Positions 1 through 8,382 of a DNA stretch of 64,000 bases are shown piece by piece. Position 1 is the first letter of the stretch. Each line of letters opens with the position of its first letter. The DNA is from DATATV01 sp035551355 (lineage in GTDB: Bacteria; Actinomycetota; Actinomycetes; Mycobacteriales; Pseudonocardiaceae). Location: assembly GCA_035551355.1 (NCBI GenBank), contig DASZNF010000052.1, forward strand, positions 62,001 through 126,000, given 5' to 3'. The notes under the pieces are model-generated. The model made no database searches, was not told the origin of the DNA, and saw only the letters and a program-made list of their open reading frames with translations. The translations under genes were made by a program, and so were the position numbers.

Positions 1-1
1 G

Positions 2-394
2 AACACCCAGCTGCAGGTCTCCGACTACCCGAACACGGTCGTGGTGCTCAACATCTGGGGCCAGTGGTGCGGGCCGTGCCGCAGCGAGTCGCCCGATCTG
101 GCGCAGGCCTACAACCAGACCAAGGCGCTGGGCGTGCAGTTCGTCGGCCTCGACGAGCGGGACGAGCGCCAGGCCGCGCTGGATTTCATGCAGAACAACC
201 AGATCGGCTATCCGTCGATCTACGACCCGTCCGGCCGGGCCATGCTGGCGCTGCAGGGCTTCCCGCGCACCGCGGTGCCCTCCACGCTGATCCTGGACCG
301 CCAGCACCGGGTGGCGGCGGTGTACATCGGCAGGGTGTACGCGGGCACGCTGCTGCCGGAAATCCAGAAAGTGGCCGCGGAAAAAACGCCGTAG
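2..394 (+). CDS. TlpA/ResA-like thiol-disulfide oxidoreductase, C-terminal part
   Basis: This is the end of a thioredoxin-fold protein; its start, and any signal peptide or lipobox, lie before the window. The frame is open from base 2. It carries the redox motif WCGPC (bases 65-79) and, later, the cis-proline segment AVPSTLILD typical of TlpA/ResA. By family knowledge these proteins work outside the membrane and keep the haem-binding cysteines of apocytochrome c reduced. That role fits the next three genes (ccdA, resB, ccsB), which form a System II cytochrome c maturation set. The stop is 123 nt before the preferred ccdA start. Confidence 0.9.
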   Translation, partial: NTQLQVSDYPNTVVVLNIWGQWCGPCRSESPDLAQAYNQTKALGVQFVGLDERDERQAALDFMQNNQIGYPSIYDPSGRAMLALQGFPRTAVPSTLILDRQHRVAAVYIGRVYAGTLLPEIQKVAAEKTP

Positions 395-504
395 CGCATG
401 AATCCGGCCGCCCTCGGTTATGCCTTTGTGAAGTGGCGTTCGGGCTGGTGTGACGCAGAGCGCCCGAGGGCCAGGGCGGTGCACGGGGCACTGCGGGCGC
501 TGCC

Positions 505-510
505 TAGTCT
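505..510 (+). promoter_or_regulatory. -10 box for a leaderless ccdA mRNA
   Basis: TAGTCT ends 7 nt before the GTG at 518, the distance at which transcription would begin on the start codon. No good Shine-Dalgarno precedes that GTG. I see no clear -35. Inferred. Confidence 0.45.
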
Positions 511-517
511 CGTTGTC

Positions 518-1294
518 GTGAATCCCACCGAGCTGGCGGAATCGGGGCCATTGCTCCTGGCCTCGGTCGTCGCGCTGGCCGCCGGTGCGGTGTCCTTCGC
601 CTCCCCGTGCGTGGTGCCGCTGGTGCCCGGCTACCTGGCCTATCTGGCCGGCCTGGTCGGCGCCGAATCCCCCGCGGTGACCAAAGAGGAACCCACCCGC
701 ACCGGGCGGTGGCGGGTCACCGGAGCCGCGCTGCTGTTCGTGGTCGGATTCACCGTGGTGTTCGGCGCGGGCTCGCTGCTGGTGCTCGGCCTGTCCGACA
801 CCCTGCTGGCCGACGCCCTGGTGCTGCAACGCATCGGCGGCGTGCTCACCATCCTGATGGCCCTGGTGTTCATCGGCCTGGTGCCTGCCATGCAGCGCGA
901 GGTCCGGCTGCACACCTCCCCGCGCGCCGGGCTGATCGGCGCACCCATCCTCGGCGCGGTGTTCGCGCTGGGCTGGACCCCCTGCCTCGGTCCCACCCTC
1001 ACCGGTGTGATGTCGGTCGCGGCCAGCACCGAGGCCGGTTCGCAGACCGTCCGCGGGGTGCTGCTCATCCTCGCCTACTGCGTGGGCCTCGGCGTGCCGT
1101 TCGTGCTGCTGGCACTGGGCGCGCGCTGGGCGGTGCGGGCCACCGGCTGGCTGCGCGCGCACATCCGCGGCGTGCAGCTGACCGGCGGCGTGCTGCTGCT
1201 GGCCGTCGGCGTGCTGCTGGTCACCGGAGCGTGGGGGGACCTGATCGACTGGCTGCGGGACACCGTGGCCACGAATGCGAGCTCACCGATATGA
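518..1294 (+). CDS. ccdA: Cytochrome c biogenesis protein CcdA
   Basis: Polytopic membrane protein of about 258 residues that passes electrons from cytoplasmic thioredoxin to the extracytoplasmic TlpA-like protein. The two family cysteines are visible in ASPCVVPLVPGY (about C31) and GWTPCLGPT (about C156), each next to prolines and inside membrane segments. About six hydrophobic helices can be read. An in-frame ATG at 398 would add 40 Arg/Trp-rich residues unlike the family. I prefer the GTG at 518, which gives the usual length and starts straight into MNPTEL-like sequence after a TANNNT box. The stop overlaps the resB start (ATGA). Confidence 0.9.
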   Translation: MNPTELAESGPLLLASVVALAAGAVSFASPCVVPLVPGYLAYLAGLVGAESPAVTKEEPTRTGRWRVTGAALLFVVGFTVVFGAGSLLVLGLSDTLLADALVLQRIGGVLTILMALVFIGLVPAMQREVRLHTSPRAGLIGAPILGAVFALGWTPCLGPTLTGVMSVAASTEAGSQTVRGVLLILAYCVGLGVPFVLLALGARWAVRATGWLRAHIRGVQLTGGVLLLAVGVLLVTGAWGDLIDWLRDTVATNASSPI

Positions 1295-2928
1295 CGATCG
1301 TGGACGAGCCGACGGTCACCGCGGACGAACCGACGCCCCCGCCCAAGCCGGGGTGGCTGCGGGCGGCCCTGGCCTTCCTGCGCAACGCCTGGCGCGGACT
1401 GACCGCCATGCGCACCGCGCTGGTGCTGCTGTTCCTGCTCGCGCTGGGCGCGCTGCCCGGTGCGCTGCTGCCGCAGCGGGATCTCAACCCGAACAACGTG
1501 GTCACCTACATCAGCCAGCACGGCTGGTGGGGCCGGCTGCTGGACAAGCTGCAGTTCTTCTCGGTGTACTCCAGCGTCTGGTTCGCCTCGGTCTACGTGC
1601 TGCTGTTCGTGTCGCTGGTCGGCTGCCTGCTGCCGCGCGCCTTCGAGTACACCAAGCAGCTGCGGGCCAAGCCGGTGATCACCCCGCGCAACCTGGCCCG
1701 GCTGCCGCACCACAGTAAGTCCGAAGTGGACGGTGCAGCCGAGGACGTGCTGACCGCGGTGGACGGCGAACTGAAGGGCTGGCGGCGCATCCGGCGCGAG
1801 GAATCCGCGGGCGTGCACACCATTTCCGCCGAGAAGGGATTCGTCCGCGAGTTCGGCAACCTGGTGTTCCACTACGCCATGGTCGGGCTGATCGTGGCCT
1901 TCGCCCTCGGCAAGCTCTTCTCCTACACCGGCCAGGTCATCGTGATGGCCAACGGCTCGACCTGGTGCAACTCCGGCGTGCTGCAGTACGACTCGTTCAC
2001 CCCGGGCCTGCGGGTGGACGGTACCGACCTGGACCCGTTCTGCCTGAAGATCAACGACTTCGCCGCCGGGTACCTGCCGGACAACCAGCCGATCAGCTAC
2101 AACTCCGACATCGAGTACCAGTCCGGCTCGAACCTGGCCTCGGACACCTGGGTGCCCTATGACCTGAAGGAGAACTCACCGCTGCGCACCGCGGGCGACC
2201 GGGTCTACCTGATCAGCCACGGCTACGCGCCGCAGTTCACCGTCACCTTCCCCGACGGCCAGGTGCGCACCGGCGTCATCCAGTGGAAGCCGGACGACAA
2301 CTCCACCTACCTGTCCGAGGGCGCCACCAAGTTCGACCCGCCCGACACCACCGACCCCGACCAGCTCGCCAAGAAGCAGCTGGCCGTCACCGGCCTGTTC
2401 GCGCCGACCGCGGTGATGTCCGGCGGGCTGATCTCCTCCACCAGCCCGGCGCTGACCGACCCCGAGGTGTCGGCCGACATCTACCAGGGCGACCTGGGCG
2501 AGGACGCGGGCACCGGCCAGTCGATCTTCACCATCGACCAGAACATGGTGACCGAGGGCAAGCTCGACAAGGTCGCCAGCGCCAACTTGAAGCCGGGCCA
2601 GAGCACAACTCTCAAGGACGGCACCAGGATCCGGTTCGACAACGTGCAGCAGTGGGTCGACCTGCAGGTCGCGCACGACCCCACGCAGGACTACGTGCTG
2701 CTGTTCGCGGTGCTCATGCTGCTGGGCCTGATCACCTCGCTGACCGTGAAACGGCGCCGCATCTGGGTCCGGGTCACCCCAGCTGACCAGGGCCCCGGCG
2801 CCGGACGTACGGTGGTCGAGATCGGCGGCCTGGCCCGCACCGATCAGGCCGGTTACGGCGAGGAATTCGGCAAACTCTCCGCGCGGCTGACCGACGCGGC
2901 GCGGGCCCCCGGTCGGAAGGACGACTGA
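1291..2928 (+). CDS. resB: Cytochrome c biogenesis protein ResB
   Basis: Membrane protein of about 545 residues, the ResB half of the System II haem-handling/ligation complex. The ATG at 1291 overlaps the ccdA stop. A short cytoplasmic tail is followed by the first membrane helices (ALVLLFLLALGALPGALLP). Then come the second pair near residue 190, a long extracytoplasmic domain, and a last helix near residue 475 (VLLFAVLMLLGLITSL) before a charged tail. By family knowledge ResB works with the CcsB-type protein encoded next (TGATG overlap) to attach haem to CXXCH motifs outside the cell. The open frame extends upstream, but that part is a shadow of ccdA. Confidence 0.92.
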   Translation: MTIVDEPTVTADEPTPPPKPGWLRAALAFLRNAWRGLTAMRTALVLLFLLALGALPGALLPQRDLNPNNVVTYISQHGWWGRLLDKLQFFSVYSSVWFASVYVLLFVSLVGCLLPRAFEYTKQLRAKPVITPRNLARLPHHSKSEVDGAAEDVLTAVDGELKGWRRIRREESAGVHTISAEKGFVREFGNLVFHYAMVGLIVAFALGKLFSYTGQVIVMANGSTWCNSGVLQYDSFTPGLRVDGTDLDPFCLKINDFAAGYLPDNQPISYNSDIEYQSGSNLASDTWVPYDLKENSPLRTAGDRVYLISHGYAPQFTVTFPDGQVRTGVIQWKPDDNSTYLSEGATKFDPPDTTDPDQLAKKQLAVTGLFAPTAVMSGGLISSTSPALTDPEVSADIYQGDLGEDAGTGQSIFTIDQNMVTEGKLDKVASANLKPGQSTTLKDGTRIRFDNVQQWVDLQVAHDPTQDYVLLFAVLMLLGLITSLTVKRRRIWVRVTPADQGPGAGRTVVEIGGLARTDQAGYGEEFGKLSARLTDAARAPGRKDD

Positions 2929-3920
2929 TGCCGGTCAACGAGCAGATCGCCCAGTACAGCAACTGGGCCTACACCAGCGCCGTGGCGGTCTACGTGCTGG
3001 CGATGTTCCTCTACCTCGGGGAACAGGTGTTCAGCCGCACCCGGGCCAAGTCCGAGATGGCCGAGATGGCCGAGGCCAGGGAACTGGTCGGCGCGGGCGG
3101 CGGCGGGATCAGCATCGTCGAGCCGGGCGACCCGGTGGACACCGGCAGGCCCGGCGACCGGCCGCTGTCCGAGCGGCTGGGCCGGATGGCCGTGGCGCTG
3201 ACCGTGCTGGGCCTGGTGGTGCACCTGCTGTCCATCGTGCTGCGCGGGGTGTCCGTGCACCGCTGGCCGCTGGGCAACATCTACGAGTTCATGTCGTTCT
3301 TCTCGCTGATCGCGATCTCGGCGATGCTGGTGATGTTCCGCCGTTTCCCGATCCGGCGCCTCGGCGCGTTCGTGCTGCTGCCGGTGCTGATCCTGATGTT
3401 CCTGGGCGGCACCGTGCTCTACGCCCAGGCCGAGCCGGTGCAGCCCGCGCTGCAGTCGTACTGGCTGGTCATCCACGTCACCGTGGTGTCCACCGCCAGC
3501 GGCATCCTGCTGGTGCCCGGCGTGTCCAGCCTGATGTACCTGATCCGCGGCGCCCACGACCGCAACCCCAGCCGGTTCGCCCGGTTCGCGCCCAAGCTGC
3601 CCACCGCGGCCACGCTGGACCGGCTGGCCTACCGCACCACCATCTTCGGCTTCCCGCTGTTCACCTTCGGCGTGATCTGCGGAGCCATCTGGGCCGAGTC
3701 GGCCTGGGGCCGGTTCTGGGGCTGGGACCCCAAGGAGACGACCTCGTTCGTGGCCTGGGTGGTCTACGCGGCCTACCTGCATTCCCGGGCGACCGCGGGG
3801 TGGCGCGGCAACCGCGCGGCGATCATCAACATCGTCGGCCTGGCCGTGATGATCTTCAACCTGTTCTTCGTCAACTTCGTCGACACGGGTCTGCACTCGT
3901 ACGCCGGAGTGGGCAGCTGA
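2928..3920 (+). CDS. ccsB: Cytochrome c biogenesis protein CcsB (CcsA/ResC type)
   Basis: Polytopic membrane protein of 330 residues that exports and ligates haem together with ResB. It has the signature tryptophan-rich loop of the haem-handling family, WGWDPKETTSF (about residue 264), and conserved histidines in the flanking helices (VVHLLS, VIHVTV, YLHSRAT). The start overlaps the resB stop, so the two are almost certainly co-translated. Names vary: CcsA, CcsB and ResC are all used for this WWD protein. An ordinary member of the actinobacterial operon. Confidence 0.92.
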   Translation: MPVNEQIAQYSNWAYTSAVAVYVLAMFLYLGEQVFSRTRAKSEMAEMAEARELVGAGGGGISIVEPGDPVDTGRPGDRPLSERLGRMAVALTVLGLVVHLLSIVLRGVSVHRWPLGNIYEFMSFFSLIAISAMLVMFRRFPIRRLGAFVLLPVLILMFLGGTVLYAQAEPVQPALQSYWLVIHVTVVSTASGILLVPGVSSLMYLIRGAHDRNPSRFARFAPKLPTAATLDRLAYRTTIFGFPLFTFGVICGAIWAESAWGRFWGWDPKETTSFVAWVVYAAYLHSRATAGWRGNRAAIINIVGLAVMIFNLFFVNFVDTGLHSYAGVGS

Positions 3921-4013
3921 CCAGGCCGAGCCCCGTGTCGACCTGGGCCGCCCGGACGACTACCGTCACAGTCATTCGGGCGGGATCCATCTGCGACGGG
4001 GAGGACTCCAGCG

Positions 4014-5456
4014 GTGACAGGACGCTACGAGGAGCCCACACCACGGTATGACGCTCCGTGGAATTCGCCGAGCGAGCCGACGGCGGAGGGTAACCACTCG
4101 GCGTCGAGCGTCCCGGCGCAGGAAGGGCCCGTCACCGGCGCACACGCCGCCCCGGAGCCGCAGTACACCGACCCGACGCCCTCGGGTGAGCAGCCCGTCC
4201 AGCCGGCTCCGAACGGCTTCAGCCAAGGGCCCCGACCGGAGGCCACCGGCAGCCACCAGGAGGAAGCGGGCACCCAGTACATCCAGCCCAATCCCCAGTA
4301 CTACGACCCGAACGCCTCGGGCGGGTTCCCGGCGCAGCCGCAACCACAGCAGCCGCCCCAGTTCTACGACCCGAACACCGGCCAGCCGGTGCCTGCACCG
4401 CCGGTGCCCTTCCCGTTCGAGCAGCAGTACCCGCCGGGTGGCCCGGCCCAGCCGCCGCCCCCGCCCGGTTATGCCGCGCCCGGCCCGTACGGGCCCCCGG
4501 GTGACCTGTCCCGGCAGGCCCAGGCAGCTGTGCACGACCTGTCCTCGGCGCAGCTGATCCGGCAGACCAAGCGGCCACCGCAGAGCGGCTGGCGCAAGGC
4601 GCTTTACCAGGTCAGCGCCCATTCCATCAATCTCGGCGAGAGCACCGCGGACGTGCATCGACGGGAGCTGATCGCGCGCATCAACCAGCCGCTGCGGGGT
4701 TGTTACAAGATCGCAATGCTCAGTCTGAAGGGTGGCGTCGGCAAGACCACCGCCACGACCACGCTGGGCTCGACCTTCTCCTCGCTGCGCGGCGACCGGG
4801 TGGTGGCGGTCGACGCCAACCCCGACCGCGGCACGCTGTCGTCCAAGATCCCGCTGGAGACCACCGCCACCGTGCGGCACCTGCTGCGCGACGCCGACCG
4901 GATCACCCGCTACAGCGACATCCGCGCGTACACCTCGCAGGGCCCGAGCCGGCTTGAGGTGCTGGCCAGCGAGCAGGACCCGGCGGTGTCCGAGGCGTTC
5001 AGCGAGGACGACTACCGGCGCACCATCGACCTGCTGGAGCACTTCTACAACGTGGTGCTCACCGACTGCGGCACCGGCCTGATGCACTCGGCCATGAAGG
5101 GCGTGCTTGACCTGGCCGACTCGCTGGTCATCGTGTCCTCCGGCTCGGTCGACGGCGCCCGCAGCGCCTCGGCCACCCTGGACTGGCTGGACGCGCACGG
5201 CTACCACGACCTGGTGGCCCGGTCGGTGGCCGTGATCAACTCGGTGCGCCCCCGCTCCGGCGCGGTCGACCTGGACAAACTGGCCGAGCACTTCGGTTCC
5301 CGGTGCCGCGCGGTGTGCCGGATCCCGTTCGACCCGCACCTGGAGGAGGGCGCGGAGATCGAACTGGAGCGGCTGGCCCCGGCCACCCGGCTGGCCCTGC
5401 TCGAACTGGGTGCCACGGTCGCCGACGACTTCCCCAACGACCTGACCCGCCGCTGA
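4014..5456 (+). CDS. MinD/ParA-like ATPase with a long proline-rich N-terminus
   Basis: 480 residues. The first 165 or so are low-complexity, rich in Pro, Gln, Tyr and Gly, with repeated YYDPN/FYDPN-like pieces, and look disordered. A MinD/ParA-type P-loop domain follows. The deviant Walker A KGGVGKTT sits at about residues 239-246, then VVAVDANPDRGTL (switch I-like) and LTDCGTGL (Walker B-like). The GTG start follows GGGGAGGA at good spacing. Actinobacterial proteins with this layout include EspI-like ATPases linked to type VII secretion and other cell-pole ATPases. No secretion genes lie nearby, so the target is unknown. Confidence 0.85.
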   Translation: MTGRYEEPTPRYDAPWNSPSEPTAEGNHSASSVPAQEGPVTGAHAAPEPQYTDPTPSGEQPVQPAPNGFSQGPRPEATGSHQEEAGTQYIQPNPQYYDPNASGGFPAQPQPQQPPQFYDPNTGQPVPAPPVPFPFEQQYPPGGPAQPPPPPGYAAPGPYGPPGDLSRQAQAAVHDLSSAQLIRQTKRPPQSGWRKALYQVSAHSINLGESTADVHRRELIARINQPLRGCYKIAMLSLKGGVGKTTATTTLGSTFSSLRGDRVVAVDANPDRGTLSSKIPLETTATVRHLLRDADRITRYSDIRAYTSQGPSRLEVLASEQDPAVSEAFSEDDYRRTIDLLEHFYNVVLTDCGTGLMHSAMKGVLDLADSLVIVSSGSVDGARSASATLDWLDAHGYHDLVARSVAVINSVRPRSGAVDLDKLAEHFGSRCRAVCRIPFDPHLEEGAEIELERLAPATRLALLELGATVADDFPNDLTRR

Positions 5457-5871
5457 CCCACGGATCGCGGCCCGCGGTGACCGCCCGCGCCGAACCGGCC
5501 GACCCACCCGGTGCGGAGTCGGCGCAGCTTCGCGCGACGACCATGGAGCCGAACATCTTCGGCCTGGTCAGGGCGGCGGTCGGCGGGTTCGCCCCGCTGG
5601 TGATGCGGCTGGGCTGGTGATGCGGCTGGCCATCATCCGCGCGGCGCTGCTGGTGGCCTTCCAACCGGAACGGTCCCGATCATGACCGGGAAGAAACCGG
5701 CTCGGGCTGCCACCGGGCGGCGCCGGAAGCGGCAGCCCGGGAATCGGAAGCCGGCGCCGAGGGGTCGGCAACCGCGGGCGATTCCTCCGCAGACCGCAAT
5801 CCGGCCACAGCAATCCGGCCACCGCCGCCGGAAATGTCGAACCGGCGGGAGAGATCGCCGGGCGAGGGCGT
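5457..5871. other. Gene-poor stretch with a possible broken micro-ORF
   Basis: Between the ATPase and a small minus-strand gene. The only coding-like piece is a 25-codon ORF at 5543-5620, overlapped (TGATG) by a 21-codon ORF at 5620-5685. They meet inside a 17-bp tandem duplication. Nothing else convincing; other open frames here are high-GC noise. Confidence 0.4.
5597..5630. repeat. 17-bp tandem duplication
   Basis: Two head-to-tail copies (5597-5613 and 5614-5630), differing only at the last base. Because 17 is not a multiple of 3, the copy breaks a reading frame that would otherwise run 5543-5685. Confidence 0.85.
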
Positions 5872-6060
5872 TCAGTCGGCGTCGCCGGGACGGTCGTCGC
5901 CGCCCTGGTTCTGCTCACCCAGCCGGCGCAGGAAGTCCGGGTCGTCATCCGGCGCGGTCAACCGCCGGTTCGCACCGGCGCCGACCCGGACGGGGGCGAA
6001 TGCCCGCCAGAGCAGGGCAACAACGGTCGCCAGTCCGATCGCGGCGAGCAGGTACAGCAT
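5872..6060 (-). CDS. Small single-helix membrane protein, function unknown
   Basis: 62 residues. One N-terminal membrane segment (LYLLAAIGLATVVALLW) is followed by a short basic stretch and an acidic, Asp-rich tail. I chose the ATG at 6060 because it starts right at the helix; an in-frame GTG three codons upstream is an alternative. Topology suggests the tail is cytoplasmic. It lies downstream of bldC on the same strand with a 134-nt gap. I do not recognise a named family and infer no function. Codon positions follow the local high-GC bias, which supports a real gene. Confidence 0.6.
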   Translation of the reverse strand: MLYLLAAIGLATVVALLWRAFAPVRVGAGANRRLTAPDDDPDFLRRLGEQNQGGDDRPGDAD

Positions 6061-6193
6061 GGGCGTCACCGTTCTTCGTTTTCCAGCCCCGGAGCGGGGC
6101 GTCGACCTCCCGGTCCACGCTAACCCGTCCGGGGTAGACACGCACCGAGTTCGTGACAGCCGGTCACCAACCGGCGGGTGCGAGTCGGTGAGA

Positions 6194-6427
6194 TCAGGCG
6201 CCGCGAACCGGCTCGCTGGCCTCCGTGGTGAGCTCGGCGAGGAGCGTCTTCACCTCGGATTCGCGGAACCGGCGATGCCCGCCCGGGGTGCGGATGGAAC
6301 CGATCCGGCCGGCCGTCGCCCACCGGGTCACGGTCTTGGGGTCGACCCGGAACAGCGTGGCCACCTCGCCGGGAGTGAGCAGTCGCTCGCCGACCTGAGC
6401 ACGGGGCTGCGCTATGGATGAGGTCAC
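6194..6427 (-). CDS. bldC: BldC-type MerR-like DNA-binding developmental regulator
   Basis: 77 residues, nearly all one winged helix-turn-helix of the MerR/excisionase kind: LLTPGEVATLFRVDPKTVTRW followed by the wing IRTPGGHRRFRESEV. This matches Streptomyces BldC closely from memory. BldC has no effector domain and binds direct repeats head-to-tail to control the change from growth to development. I chose the GTG at 6427 because AAGGAGGA lies just upstream, although the frame stays open to 6493. It is divergent from the DUF4229 gene, with 224 bp between them. That gap holds an AT-rich stretch (about 6517-6550) likely to contain the promoter. Confidence 0.9.
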   Translation of the reverse strand: MTSSIAQPRAQVGERLLTPGEVATLFRVDPKTVTRWATAGRIGSIRTPGGHRRFRESEVKTLLAELTTEASEPVRGA

Positions 6428-6637
6428 TTCGTCCTCCTTGCGGGTGGATCCAGGTACTCGGCAAGATCCGGCGTACCGGTCGCATAGTGCCATCTCGCCC
6501 TCCGGGTACTCGAACGCTAGTCTGATAGTAAAGAGTAAGTAAGGGACAAATCGGAACGTTCATCCCACCGAGTGATGGCCTTCCAACACTCCCCGTAATC
6601 AACCCGGCGGCCCCGAAACGGGCGCGAAGCCGCCGAG

Positions 6638-6643
6638 TAACCT
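6638..6643 (+). promoter_or_regulatory. -10 box for a leaderless DUF4229 mRNA
   Basis: TAACCT ends 8 nt before the GTG at 6652, and there is no Shine-Dalgarno in between. Inferred. Confidence 0.4.
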
Positions 6644-6651
6644 CGGTTGAC

Positions 6652-7248
6652 GTGCGGGAAGCCCACGACCACCAGACCGTCGACACCGACGAGCAGCCGC
6701 CGTCGACGCGGAACACCGCGGCCGAGCCCCAACCGGCCGCGACCCTGCCGACGCCGCCGGCCAACCTGGGTCGCGATCTGGTTCTTTACTCTTTGGCCCG
6801 GTTCGGCATCATCGCCGTGATCGCGGTGGTGCTGGCGCTGGTCGGGGTGCCAGTGCTGATCGGCATCCTGGTCGGCCTGATCCTCGGTTTCCCGCTGTCC
6901 ATGCTGCTGATGCGACCGTGGCACAACCGCGTGTCCGCCGGCCTGGCCATCCGGGCCGAGGCCCGGCGGCAGCAGCGGGCACACCTCCGGGCCGAGCTCC
7001 GCGGTGAACTGGACGACTCCGGCTCGGCGGACTCTCTGGCAGCGGATTCCCCGGCAGCAGATTCCCAGGCAGCGGACGCCACGGCAGCGGACGCCACGCC
7101 CGCGGATTCGGTGCCCGCGGACCCGGCGACCACGGAATCGGTGCCCACGGAATCGGCCGCCGAGCAAGCCGGCGGTCCGGCCGCCGGAAAGGCCGACTCC
7201 GGCCCCGGTTCCGACCCCGACCGCAGCTCCGGCCCCGACCGCGCATGA
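6652..7248 (+). CDS. DUF4229 family membrane protein
   Basis: 198 residues. A polar N-terminus is followed by two membrane segments (about 46-65 and 68-88; FGIIAVIAVVLALVGVPVL then GILVGLILGFPLSMLL) and a basic stretch (RAEARRQQRAHLRAELR). The Ala/Asp/Ser/Pro-rich C-terminal tail is built from degenerate AADS/AADA/PADS units and is probably disordered. The helices and following Arg/Gln-rich segment resemble actinobacterial DUF4229. Function is unknown. The gene overlaps the next one (ATGA at 7245), so both are probably translated together. Confidence 0.8.
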   Translation: MREAHDHQTVDTDEQPPSTRNTAAEPQPAATLPTPPANLGRDLVLYSLARFGIIAVIAVVLALVGVPVLIGILVGLILGFPLSMLLMRPWHNRVSAGLAIRAEARRQQRAHLRAELRGELDDSGSADSLAADSPAADSQAADATAADATPADSVPADPATTESVPTESAAEQAGGPAAGKADSGPGSDPDRSSGPDRA

Positions 7249-8336
7249 GCCACCTCGATCGCTGCTCGGATGCCACCCGAAAATGGGTGTGCGAGGCGGT
7301 CCGCATCATCGAAGCGGACGCCAACCGCAGCGCCGACACCCATCTGATTCCCTTTCCGCTGCCCGCGAAATGGGGTATCGATCTCTACCTCAAAGACGAA
7401 TCGACCCACCCCACCGGTTCCCTGAAGCACCGCCTGGCCCGGTCGCTTTTCCTGTACTCGATCTGCAATGGCTGGGTGACCGAAGGAACCCCGGTGATCG
7501 AGGCGAGCTCAGGCTCGACCGCGGTATCGGAGGCCTACTTCGCCCGCATGCTCGGCCTGCCGTTCATCGCCGTGATGCCCCGCTCGACCAGCAGGGAAAA
7601 GACCGAGCTGATCGAACGCCAGGGCGGCAAATGCCACTACGTCGACCAGCCGTCGGCTATTTACACCGAATCTCGGCGCCTGGCCGAAGAACTCGACGGC
7701 CATTTCATGGACCAGTTCACCCACGCCGAGCGGGCGACGGACTGGCGCGGCAACAACAACATCGCCGAATCGATCTTCGAGCAGTTGTCGCTGGAACCGA
7801 ACCCCATTCCGGAATGGGTCGTGGTCGGCGCGGGAACGGGCGGCACGAGCGCCACAATCGGCCGCTACATCCGTTACCGTCGCCTCAACACGAAACTGGC
7901 CGTGGTCGACCCGGAACATTCGGTTTTCTACAACGCCTGGCGGGACAGCACGCCCGGCCTCACCGGTGATCGCGGTTCCCTCATCGAGGGCATCGGCCGT
8001 CCGAGGGTCGAACCGTCGTTCGTCGGCCAGGTCATCGACCGCATGATCAAGGTTCCCGACGCGGCGTCGATCGCCACCATCCGCCACGTCGAGCAGGTCC
8101 TCGGCCGGCGGGTCGGCGGTTCCACCGGCACCAACCTCTGGGGCGCGTTCGGACTGGTGGCCGAGCTACTGGCCGAGGGGCGGCGGGGCAGCGTCGTCAC
8201 CCTGCTGTGCGACGGCGGCGAGCGCTACGCCCACACCTACTACGACGACGCCTGGGTGGCCGACCACGGCATGAACCTCGAGGCCGCCACGAAGACACTG
8301 GCCCACTTCGCCACCACCGGCGAGTGGCCGTCCTGA
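7245..8336 (+). CDS. PLP-dependent cysteine synthase-fold enzyme, Cds1 (cysteine desulfhydrase) type
   Basis: 363 residues, fold-type II PLP enzyme. The PLP lysine is K61 in HPTGSLKHR. The asparagine-loop equivalent is EASSGSTAVSEAYFA and the phosphate-binding glycine loop is GAGTGGTSATIGR. Sequence and length match the actinobacterial Cds1 group (M. tuberculosis Rv3684), reported to release sulfide and pyruvate from cysteine, rather than CysK or CysM. Canonical O-acetylserine sulfhydrylases have TGSxKDR, while this group has TGSLKHR. It shares an overlapping start with the DUF4229 gene. Cystathionine or other beta-elimination substrates cannot be excluded. Confidence 0.82.
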   Translation: MSHLDRCSDATRKWVCEAVRIIEADANRSADTHLIPFPLPAKWGIDLYLKDESTHPTGSLKHRLARSLFLYSICNGWVTEGTPVIEASSGSTAVSEAYFARMLGLPFIAVMPRSTSREKTELIERQGGKCHYVDQPSAIYTESRRLAEELDGHFMDQFTHAERATDWRGNNNIAESIFEQLSLEPNPIPEWVVVGAGTGGTSATIGRYIRYRRLNTKLAVVDPEHSVFYNAWRDSTPGLTGDRGSLIEGIGRPRVEPSFVGQVIDRMIKVPDAASIATIRHVEQVLGRRVGGSTGTNLWGAFGLVAELLAEGRRGSVVTLLCDGGERYAHTYYDDAWVADHGMNLEAATKTLAHFATTGEWPS

Positions 8337-8364
8337 CCCCGGCGTCCTGACCCCGGCGTCCTGA
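8331..8364. repeat. 14-bp tandem repeat over the stop codon of the Cds1-like gene
   Basis: Unit TCCTGACCCCGGCG at 8331-8344 and 8345-8358, plus a partial third. The TGA stop of the upstream gene is in the first copy. It lies between convergent genes. Confidence 0.8.
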
Positions 8365-8382
8365 TGGCAACCTCCCGGGCGT

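Noticed and set aside
607..1290. Upstream extension of the resB frame
   Set aside because: It lies in a shifted frame inside ccdA, which has conserved CcdA motifs; resB starts at 1291.
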